Of a stretch of DNA of 64,000 nucleotides, positions 1-6,723 are shown in pieces; position 1 is the first letter of the stretch, and every line of letters starts with the position of its first letter. Below the pieces are notes generated by a model. The model ran no database searches and was not told the origin of the DNA. It saw only the letters and a list, made by a program, of their open reading frames with translations. Position numbers and translations under genes: made by a program. Source of the DNA: Flavobacterium sp. Root935 (GTDB taxonomy: Bacteria; Bacteroidota; Bacteroidia; Flavobacteriales; Flavobacteriaceae); NCBI RefSeq assembly GCF_001429295.1, contig NZ_LMJL01000008.1, forward strand, positions 107,909 through 171,908, in the 5' to 3' direction.

Positions 1-1310
1 TGCAAGCCCCACATCACCACCGACGGACTGTTTCTGCGCTCCTTAATCCATTCGCGTAATAAGGTTTTAAAATTTTCTTTGAATTCAGGCGTATCGTACC
101 AAATATGTGCCGAAAACTGACTCCAAAATAAAATTCCGTTTTCGTCTAATTCTTTTTGATATAATAAATTGTGTGGTTGATGTGCTTCTCTAAAAGCATT
201 AAATCCACCCGCTTTGATTTGCTCGATTCGGGAATGAATCATTTCGTCTGAAAACGAATGACTGTTTCCAATTAAGTGTTCGTATTCGCAGGTTCCGTTG
301 ATGAATAAAGGTTCGCCATTGATAAAAAAACGATTGTCTTTTCCGTCACGGCTGACCGGCCAGCTCACCCAGCGGATTCCGTAAGGCGTTGTTAACTGAT
401 CGATTACTTTTCCGTTTTCGTAAACTGAAGTTACCAATTTATACAAATACGGATTGGACGGCGACCATAATTTCGGATTTACAATCTCTGGAAGTGTTTG
501 TGCTATTTCTTTTATTTCTCCTGAATTAATTTTGTTGTCGCTTTTTGTAATGGCAACTTTCTTTCCTGAAGCATCAACGAGAACATTTTCTACAGTCAAA
601 TTTCGTGCTGATGTTCCGTAATTCTTGATTTCTGTTGTAGTATGAAGAATCGCTTTTTGTTTGGAAACTGATTTATCATTCCAGATATGAACGCCAAAAG
701 GTTCTATCCGAACGTCGTTTGTTACAACTAAAGAAACTGGTCTAAAAATTCCCATTGGCTGAGAGCCTTCAGAAAATCCCCATTCTCCGGAACAGCCTCC
801 GCAAACCCACGGAAGATCTGCAATAAAAGAGGGATGTGCGGCTTTAACCAAAATCTGGTTTTCTTTATCGAAAGAAACGGCTTTTGTTATGTTTAATGTG
901 AAAGTGGTTCTGCCGCCTTTATGTTCGCCCACTTTTTTGCCGTTTACCCAAACGGTCGCATACGAACTTACGCCTTCAAAATATAGAAAAAGCTGTTTTG
1001 AAACGTCTTTTTTATCCAGTTTTAAAGTTTTCTTGTACCAGGCGGTACCGTGTAAATTTCCGTGTTTTGTTCTTCTGAAACCATAATACTGATCCCAATT
1101 GTGAGGCACACTTACCTTTTGCCAATTGGAATCAGTTTTTGGATTTTCTACAAAATCTTCTTCTTTCAGCGGAAGATTATCCAGTATTACGGTTTCCCAA
1201 GATGAATTCAGCGAAATTTCTTTACGAAGCTTCCCTGAACCTTTGCTCTGACTCCAAACAAAGCAAAGACTTGAAAAAAAACAAAAAATAAAAAAAACTA
1301 TTCTTTTCAT
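1..1310 (-). CDS. Glycoside hydrolase family 2 enzyme, N-terminal part, cut by window edge
   Basis: I translated this gene from the ATG at 1308-1310; 436 complete codons are present and the frame stays open to the window edge. It starts with a signal peptide (hydrophobic residues 4-20, then S-Q-S). The GH2 jelly-roll sugar-binding domain follows (about residues 30-190, with V-P-H-N-W and W-Y-K-K), then the immunoglobulin-like domain (about 200-300) and the beginning of the TIM barrel (I-N-G-E-P, F-R-E-A-H). The last residues read S-P-S-V-V-M-W-G-L, which in GH2 enzymes lies directly before the Asn-Glu acid/base pair, so the catalytic residues are outside the window. GH2 members of pectin loci act as beta-galactosidases, beta-glucuronidases or beta-galacturonidases; the specificity cannot be read from this part. 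It is the last visible gene of unit III. Confidence 0.85.
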   Translation of the reverse strand, partial: MKRIVFFIFCFFSSLCFVWSQSKGSGKLRKEISLNSSWETVILDNLPLKEEDFVENPKTDSNWQKVSVPHNWDQYYGFRRTKHGNLHGTAWYKKTLKLDKKDVSKQLFLYFEGVSSYATVWVNGKKVGEHKGGRTTFTLNITKAVSFDKENQILVKAAHPSFIADLPWVCGGCSGEWGFSEGSQPMGIFRPVSLVVTNDVRIEPFGVHIWNDKSVSKQKAILHTTTEIKNYGTSARNLTVENVLVDASGKKVAITKSDNKINSGEIKEIAQTLPEIVNPKLWSPSNPYLYKLVTSVYENGKVIDQLTTPYGIRWVSWPVSRDGKDNRFFINGEPLFINGTCEYEHLIGNSHSFSDEMIHSRIEQIKAGGFNAFREAHQPHNLLYQKELDENGILFWSQFSAHIWYDTPEFKENFKTLLREWIKERRNSPSVVMWGL

Positions 1311-1317
1311 ATTTTTA

Positions 1318-1337
1318 AACCATATAAGTAATATAAG
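1318..1337 (-). promoter_or_regulatory. CTTATAT direct-repeat motif just upstream of a GH2 start
   Basis: On the minus strand it reads CTTATATTACTTATATGGTT, two CTTATAT units 9 bp apart, 7 bp before the ATG. The same motif with two mismatches precedes the GH127 start near 42019-42038. It could be part of a leader or an operator; no function is established. Confidence 0.35.
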
Positions 1338-1362
1338 GTAATTTAAGTTTGCCCTTGGTCGT

Positions 1363-1389
1363 CCTGCAAGGTTTTCAAAACCTTGTAGG
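1363..1389. repeat. Divergent copy of the CCTAACAGG-type hairpin family
   Basis: The arms are CCTGCAAGGTTTT and AAAACCTTGTAGG around a central C, a diverged member of the family seen best at 4408-4440 and 20639-20671. Confidence 0.6.
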
Positions 1390-1496
1390 TTTAATTTCTG
1401 TACAGATCACTGTCGCCAATCTTTGTAGAGCCACTTACGAAAATCTCTCTCCCGAAGTCTCGGGATCGGGATGACAAGATTGTGTTTTTCATTTTT

Positions 1497-1529
1497 AGAC
1501 CTGACAGGTTTTTAAAACCTGTCAGGTCT
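1497..1529. repeat. CCTGACAGG hairpin, 33 bp perfect palindrome
   Basis: AGACCTGACAGGTTTT is followed by one T and its exact reverse complement. It belongs to the same family as the CCTAACAGG hairpins in the other gaps. Confidence 0.85.
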
Positions 1530-1546
1530 AACTCAACGATTTGTTC

Positions 1547-1640
1547 GCGTGAGGGATGGCAGTGGAGCTCTTTTTTGAGGCGATTTTTCTTCGCCTCAAA
1601 AAAAGCGGGAACGTACAGCCCGACCCGGAGGGACACGCCC
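1547..1640. repeat. GCGTGAGGGAT...CACGCCC composite palindromic element
   Basis: The left end is GCGTGAGGGAT and the right end is CCCGACCCGGAGGGACACGC, with a variable inner hairpin (TTTTTTGAGGCGA / TCGCCTCAAAAAA). A second copy with a different inner hairpin lies at 14069-14183 and a fragment at 11306-11323. It ends 3 bp from the stop codon of the neighbouring gene. Confidence 0.75.
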
Positions 1641-1643
1641 AAA

Positions 1644-4373
1644 TTAATAAAACAACCAGTCAATAGCTGCTTTCTCTCCTGCATCAATATATCCAACATC
1701 GCGTGGTGTTATGGTTTGATCTGCGTCTATAAAGCCTAAAATCAATACTTTTCCTTTTCCTAAATCTAGTTTATTTTCGCCAGGCTGGAAAGTATAGGTA
1801 TGAATGTTTACTCTCGGAAGCTCTTTTAAATTCATGGCGCTTGCCAAAATAACTTCCGCCTGACCGTGGGCATTTCCTGCTGCATCGGTTTCCAAACTTG
1901 GCGGTAACAAAAATCTCTTTTGATCTGAATTGAAATAACCAACCACTAATTTAACCGCTTTTGTGTTTCTAAACTTCAAATGCGTGCCTTTTTCGTTCTG
2001 GTCGTTTTCTGCAAACGAAAATCCTCTTAAGTTTTGAAGTTCAGGCGCGATTTTGGTTAATTCAGAAATATCGGTTCCGTAAACTTTTGTTCCTGTTTTC
2101 ACTAAATACGTTCCCGGTTTTTCGTCGATGAAAGTAACTTCTGCCGTTTTCCAAGGTTTTCCTTCTTTGGTTTCGATTTTTCCATCTTTTGAAGCTTTTA
2201 ACTTCTCCAGATTTCTTTTGAAATTAGCCAATTCACGCTCATAATGAGGCAATAATTCAGCCCATGTTTTATTATTTCCGTCATCGCCTCCAATCGGAAT
2301 TCGGCGCTGCGCTGTCTGCATACTGTTGGCATAATAGTACGTGTCTTTTGTCAGGTTTACCAATAATTCATAATGCTCGATACTTTTCTCCAAATGAGGC
2401 ATCGCATTGTCTAAATCGCTGATATCGTTTGAATAACTGTATCTTAAAACCAACAAAGCTGCTTTTACTTTTTCTGAGAAGAAATCGGCGAAAGCTTTGT
2501 AAGCATGCATATCGTTTTTAAGACGTGCAAATTCTTCTTTGTCTTTGGTTACGCTTACTTCCGCTTTGTCGATGGCTTCAACTGCTAATCTTCCGTGTTC
2601 TGTGATTTCGGCAATAATCTGCGTTGGAAGTTCGCCCGAATGCGGTTCTTTATTCCACTCTTTTTTAGCATATTCTAAAAGCAATTCTCCCGCAGGACCG
2701 CACGATTCGTGGAATCCAGGATACACACGCCATTTCGACGGATTTACCAATTGGCTTTCGAACATTCCTAATAATAAGGTTTGACGGTTTCCTTCGGTAA
2801 TTCCGAAACGTCTTAATGTTTTTGGAGCAATTTCTCCTGTTTCTTCGTAAGCTTTTAAAATGTTATTAGCAGCTTCCTGACTAGTTCCAAATTTAGCGGC
2901 TAAATCATTATCCCAGAATTTCACCTCTTCATTTCGGTCTCTTTTGCTGTCCCAAGCATATCTTGCCCATGCTTTGTACCAAATCCAGTCACGATCCATT
3001 TCTAGTAAACGTTCACCTGTTTTAGTTTTATCTGCCGAGTAAGGCCAATCCCAATACGATGCCTGTGGATACAAATGTAATGCATTGGCTCCGTGAACGC
3101 TGTGCATAGCTTTAACCGTTTTTTGGATAAAGTCTGGCGAACCGTATCTGAAAGGTTCTAAGTTGGCCAAAATATGCACGTTTTCAATATGAATTGATTT
3201 TAAAGCGCTCAATTGTTTATGCGTTTCGCCCCAAGGTCCGCCCGGCGTATAGGTCGTTAAAGATTCTCCTGTATATTTACTTTCTGTATATAAATTTTTG
3301 TATAACGGAAGTGATTTTTCCATTACCAAAGGCCCATCTGTATCGTGAGAACGCAAAATAATTGGCGGTTCCTCTGTTTTTCCTAATGCTTGTAAACCAT
3401 CGCGAACGCCTGGAATAATCGTTTTAGTGAACCATTCCACATCATCATCAACCGTATTGATGGCTTCTCCCAAACAAACCATTAATCCAACATTAGGATA
3501 TTTTTCAATAAAAGCAGCAATCGATTTTCTGGTATAATCTGAAAGTAATGGTGTAATTGGACGCGAACGATCTTGTGTTTTAATGTTGTAATGTTCTGCA
3601 AAAGGCTTAGAAACGATAATGTTATAGAACATCTGAATTACCCAGATTCCGCGTTTATTAGCTTCTACCGTTAAGAATTTATAGATTTCTTCGTTCTTTT
3701 TGAAATCTTCATCGCTTACTTCTACAGCAAACGGATATTCTTTTAGTTTTACTAAAGATGCAAACGGATGTCCGTTCCATAAATACAAAGAGTTCATACG
3801 GTTTTCAACCAGCATATCCAAATACTTTATCCATAAAGCTTTATCGTAAAACCAAGGAAAAGTTTCTGGTGTATAAGGGTATTCGTAAACATCACGCCCA
3901 GGAAGATAAACAGGTTTCTGCATTCCGATACAAGCTCCTCTTAAAACCATTTCTGGACTATCATCTAAATTAATTTCTGACGGAAGTTTGCCTGAACTTT
4001 TAATACGATCTGCTAATTCTAAAGCGCCATACAAAGCTCCAGAAGCATCTGTTCCTTGTACATAAATTATATTATTTTGAGTACGAATCTGAAAACCTTC
4101 TTTTTTAGTCAGTTTACTATCATCGATTTTAGCGCTTTTCGCATTTTTTTTCCAGAAATCAGTTCCTTTTTCACCAATAACAATTACTTTATCTTTTGAT
4201 TTTTTGAATTTATCGGAAGAAGTTACGCTGAAACCTTTTGCTGTAATTATTTCAAATAATTTCTCTGCGCCAAATTTTGCTCTCGGCGAACTCGGATCAC
4301 TCACAACTGTGATGTTCTGCGCTGTCGCGAAAGAGACATAAAAACATAAAAAAAGTAATTGTAAATATTTCAT
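1644..4373 (-). CDS. GH67/GH115-like exported glycosidase with a C-terminal module shared with another locus gene
   Basis: A 909-residue protein with a signal peptide ending at A-T-A-Q (about residue 19). Residues 20-130 look like the alpha/beta domain that precedes the barrel in GH67, GH115, GH20 and GH84 enzymes (G-A-L-Y-G-A-L-E-L). Residues 140-470 resemble a TIM barrel of the alpha-glucuronidase type, with C-L-G-E-A around E303 as a candidate acid/base, and residues 480-740 are mostly helical. Residues about 745-893 form a beta-rich module that is clearly related to the N-terminus of the protein at 57416-59095. An alpha-glucuronidase or related uronic-acid glycosidase would suit pectin side chains, but the family assignment is uncertain. 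It lies third in unit III, 81 bp after the isomerase-like gene. Confidence 0.55.
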   Translation of the reverse strand: MKYLQLLFLCFYVSFATAQNITVVSDPSSPRAKFGAEKLFEIITAKGFSVTSSDKFKKSKDKVIVIGEKGTDFWKKNAKSAKIDDSKLTKKEGFQIRTQNNIIYVQGTDASGALYGALELADRIKSSGKLPSEINLDDSPEMVLRGACIGMQKPVYLPGRDVYEYPYTPETFPWFYDKALWIKYLDMLVENRMNSLYLWNGHPFASLVKLKEYPFAVEVSDEDFKKNEEIYKFLTVEANKRGIWVIQMFYNIIVSKPFAEHYNIKTQDRSRPITPLLSDYTRKSIAAFIEKYPNVGLMVCLGEAINTVDDDVEWFTKTIIPGVRDGLQALGKTEEPPIILRSHDTDGPLVMEKSLPLYKNLYTESKYTGESLTTYTPGGPWGETHKQLSALKSIHIENVHILANLEPFRYGSPDFIQKTVKAMHSVHGANALHLYPQASYWDWPYSADKTKTGERLLEMDRDWIWYKAWARYAWDSKRDRNEEVKFWDNDLAAKFGTSQEAANNILKAYEETGEIAPKTLRRFGITEGNRQTLLLGMFESQLVNPSKWRVYPGFHESCGPAGELLLEYAKKEWNKEPHSGELPTQIIAEITEHGRLAVEAIDKAEVSVTKDKEEFARLKNDMHAYKAFADFFSEKVKAALLVLRYSYSNDISDLDNAMPHLEKSIEHYELLVNLTKDTYYYANSMQTAQRRIPIGGDDGNNKTWAELLPHYERELANFKRNLEKLKASKDGKIETKEGKPWKTAEVTFIDEKPGTYLVKTGTKVYGTDISELTKIAPELQNLRGFSFAENDQNEKGTHLKFRNTKAVKLVVGYFNSDQKRFLLPPSLETDAAGNAHGQAEVILASAMNLKELPRVNIHTYTFQPGENKLDLGKGKVLILGFIDADQTITPRDVGYIDAGEKAAIDWLFY

Positions 4374-4407
4374 TGTATTGTGTTTTATTCTTTGGGAATA
4401 CGTTTCG

Positions 4408-4440
4408 AGACCTAACAGGTTTTAAAAACCTGTTAGGTCT
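4408..4440. repeat. CCTAACAGG hairpin, 33 bp palindrome
   Basis: AGACCTAACAGGTTTT and its exact reverse complement flank one central A. It lies between the GH67/GH115-like gene and the isomerase-like gene and is identical to the copy at 20639-20671. Confidence 0.85.
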
Positions 4441-4454
4441 GATAGAAGTAAATA

Positions 4455-5339
4455 TTAATTCTGAAAAATCTTTTTCAAATATGCTACATTCGCACCGTAA
4501 TTGGCTTTTACATTGTGCACTTGTGTCACGTCACGAGAACGTTCTACAATCAGCCATCCGCTCCATTTCATTTCGTCTAATGTCTGTTTGATTTTTGGCA
4601 TATCGATCGCTTTATCGTTTTCTAACCAAAACTGATCGGTGTTTGATGCATGAATCTGTGCTAAATATTTCTTTCCTAAGATTTTTAATTCTGATGAAAT
4701 GTCTCTGCCATTGTCAACTGCATTGGCAAAATTAAAAGAGCTTTTAATATATTTTGAACCGACTTCGTCTAAAAGTTTTTTCTCTTCTGTAGCACTCAAA
4801 GAAGTTTCAATAGCGATAACTCCACCAATTTTCCCCACTTCTTTTCCTGCCCACTGCAATCTCTTGATCACTTCTGGACGTAATTCTGGATTCTTAACCA
4901 AATCAGTTTGAGTTCCTAACGGAAGATAGGCCACCTTAACTTTCATGTTTTTCATAGCTTGAATACAATCCGTAATCATTGGCGTGATTTCTCTTGTGGC
5001 AAAAGATTGCGCATAAAACCCTGACATCGCAATAGAACTGATTCCAACGCCGGTTTCTTTGGATTTATCTAGGAATTTTTGTCTCTCAACTGGATCGCCT
5101 AATTTACTGTCAAAAGTTGGTCGGTTTCCTAAACCTCCCATGTCTAGTTCGATTCCGTCTGCTTTTAGTTCGGCTGCTAGACCAAAAGCGCCCAGTTTTT
5201 GTCTTTTTAAAATCATCCAGTCGCAAACTGCTACTTTGTATTTTTGTTTTTTATTGGAAGACTGAGCTGTTGCACAACTGTTGAATGTTGTTGACAGAAC
5301 AACAAGGAAGGCAATTAATAAATGTTTTTTTAATTTCAT
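4455..5339 (-). CDS. Exported sugar phosphate isomerase/epimerase-like lipoprotein
   Basis: I use the ATG at 5337-5339 because a typical lipoprotein signal (M-K-L-K-K then a hydrophobic stretch and N-S-C, Cys22) begins there; the frame is open for seven more codons upstream. The 294-residue product shows the xylose-isomerase-like TIM barrel (AP endonuclease 2 family): D-G-I-E-L-D near residue 67, A-I-E-T-S near the middle, and I-H-A-S-N and V-E-R-S-R near the C-terminus, the last typical of metal-binding strands in the family. Such enzymes interconvert ketoses and aldoses or epimerise sugars, normally in the cytoplasm, so export is notable. Many exported relatives exist in Bacteroidota without a defined substrate. 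It sits between the propeller lipoprotein and the GH67/GH115-like gene. Confidence 0.75.
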   Translation of the reverse strand: MKLKKHLLIAFLVVLSTTFNSCATAQSSNKKQKYKVAVCDWMILKRQKLGAFGLAAELKADGIELDMGGLGNRPTFDSKLGDPVERQKFLDKSKETGVGISSIAMSGFYAQSFATREITPMITDCIQAMKNMKVKVAYLPLGTQTDLVKNPELRPEVIKRLQWAGKEVGKIGGVIAIETSLSATEEKKLLDEVGSKYIKSSFNFANAVDNGRDISSELKILGKKYLAQIHASNTDQFWLENDKAIDMPKIKQTLDEMKWSGWLIVERSRDVTQVHNVKANYGANVAYLKKIFQN

Positions 5340-5353
5340 GTCTATATTTTTTT

Positions 5354-5424
5354 GCCACAAATTGCACTAATTTTCACGAATTACTATTTTTAAAAAATTC
5401 GTGGAAATTGGTGAAATTCGTGGC
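5354..5424. repeat. GCCACRAATT inverted repeat
   Basis: The arms contain GCCACAAATT and AATTCGTGG/AATTCGTGGC around an AT-rich centre. A longer relative is at 24907-25075 and a partial one at 21605-21671. It fills the gap upstream of the isomerase-like gene. Confidence 0.65.
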
Positions 5425-5434
5425 GAACTTTCTT

Positions 5435-6580
5435 TTACTCCTCTTCAGCCTTAACAGCTGTTACCACTTTTCCTTCTTCGCCCGGCCAGATTCCGTTTTT
5501 GATAGGAAGTGCTTTTAACTTCGTTGGATCTATTTTTACGTATTTCAGTTTTTCTCTTCTCCAAGTGTATACGATATGCACCATTCCATCAGAACTTTGA
5601 ATCATAGACGGATAAGAATACTGGCTGATTTTTGAATCTTCTAAAACCAAAGCGGCTTTCCAATTGATTCCGTCATCCGAAATCGAAACATTTAAAGGCG
5701 TTCTTGGGCCTTTTGCTTCTTTACCAGGAGGTAAAACGTGATTGTAAACTAATAAATGTTTGCCGTTTTTAAGAGTTACGGCATCTGTTCCTGAGTTGTT
5801 ATTTGGAAGTCCGATTAAATCAATATCAGACCAAGTTTTTCCGTTGTCTTTTGAGAAAGTGCTGAAAATTGCTCTGTTTCTGGTTCTTCCGATGGCCTGA
5901 ATGCTTCCGTCTTTATGAAATAAAATACTGGGCTGAATCGCATTAATTTTTTGTTTTCCTCTTGGAAGCGTATCGCCCATTACCCAAGTTTTTCCGAAAT
6001 CTGGAGTAGATTCCATACGCAATCTCCAGCCGTCGCCTTCGATACTTGACGGACATAATAATGTTCCGTTGCTTAATAAAACAGGTTTATTTTTGATTGG
6101 CCCTAAGAAACCATCAGGCATTTTTTTCGCCTCAGACCATGTTTTTCCGCCGTCAGATGAAGTTCTGATTACGCCCCACCATTCTGATGGTTTTGGTCCG
6201 ATTTTGTAGAAAAGCATTAAATCGCCACCTGGAATTTGATATAAAACCGGATTCCATGTTGGTAATCTCGGTCCTTCTTTCATGACACCATCTGCAACTT
6301 TTACGCCTTCATTCCAAGTATCGCTTCCTTTAGGTTTAATAGCGACATAAATACAAACATCAGGATGTCTTTCGTGAGTTCCTCCGAACCAAGAAGCAAC
6401 TAAATCACCATTTGTAGCTTCGACAATTGTAACAGCGTGGCAAGACGGATAAGGTGCTTTATCGTAAATAAACTGATCTACTAAAATTCCTTCTTTCCAA
6501 GTCTTTTTCTCTAAAGCCGACTTACAACTTCCTAAAAGGAAAAGTCCAAACAAGACAAATGCTAATTTTGTTATCTTCAT
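5435..6580 (-). CDS. Sialidase-superfamily (BNR/Asp-box) beta-propeller lipoprotein
   Basis: A 381-residue lipoprotein (L-L-G-S-C, Cys19). It has three Asp boxes: S-S-D-G-G-K-T-W at 141-148, T-P-D-F-G-K-T-W at 192-199 and S-K-D-N-G-K-T-W at 243-250. The BNR-like propeller fold is thus clear and spans nearly the whole chain. Relatives include GH33 sialidases and Kdo-hydrolases, but the arginine triad of true sialidases is not obvious, and sialic acid is not a pectin sugar. A role on an acidic side-chain sugar of pectin such as Kdo, Dha or an unsaturated uronate is only a guess from context. It is the first gene of unit III, with operator and -7 box at 6661-6705 and the start codon at 6578-6580. 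Confidence 0.7.
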   Translation of the reverse strand: MKITKLAFVLFGLFLLGSCKSALEKKTWKEGILVDQFIYDKAPYPSCHAVTIVEATNGDLVASWFGGTHERHPDVCIYVAIKPKGSDTWNEGVKVADGVMKEGPRLPTWNPVLYQIPGGDLMLFYKIGPKPSEWWGVIRTSSDGGKTWSEAKKMPDGFLGPIKNKPVLLSNGTLLCPSSIEGDGWRLRMESTPDFGKTWVMGDTLPRGKQKINAIQPSILFHKDGSIQAIGRTRNRAIFSTFSKDNGKTWSDIDLIGLPNNNSGTDAVTLKNGKHLLVYNHVLPPGKEAKGPRTPLNVSISDDGINWKAALVLEDSKISQYSYPSMIQSSDGMVHIVYTWRREKLKYVKIDPTKLKALPIKNGIWPGEEGKVVTAVKAEEE

Positions 6581-6660
6581 TCTTAATTAAATTATGAATT
6601 ATTTTTTTTGACTATAAATACATACCTAACATTTTTTTAGGTAAAAATATTTAATAAGTG

Positions 6661-6705
6661 TAAAAATAACACCAAAAAATTAACAATGTATCCTGTACTG
6701 TCCCG
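6661..6705 (-). promoter_or_regulatory. Operator plus -7 box at the head of unit III
   Basis: On the minus strand CGGGACAGTACAGGATAC (6688-6705) is a direct repeat with 10-bp period. It is followed by exactly 19 nt and TATTTTTA (6661-6668), which fits the Bacteroidota TAnnTTTG box. The start codon of the propeller lipoprotein lies about 80 bp further on. The same arrangement with the same 19-nt spacing occurs at 38269-38313 and 61516-61560. Confidence 0.75.
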
Positions 6706-6723
6706 AATTATTAAAAATGCAGA

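Larger units (their letters stand above)
1311..1643. other. Intergenic gap filled with three palindromic elements
   Basis: No gene is visible here. In order the gap holds an AACCATATAAG-type motif (1318-1337), a CCTGCAAGG hairpin (1363-1389), a degenerate stretch with CCCGAAGTCTCGGGATCGGG (1451-1470), a CCTGACAGG hairpin (1497-1529) and a GCGTGAGGGAT/CACGCCC element (1547-1640). Open frames that cross this region on both strands only translate these repeats. Confidence 0.8.

Noticed and set aside
1391..1739. Overlapping open frames of about 100 and 85 codons on both strands
   Set aside because: They only translate the hairpins and the composite repeat between the GH2 and GH67/GH115-like genes and have no signal peptide or family pattern.
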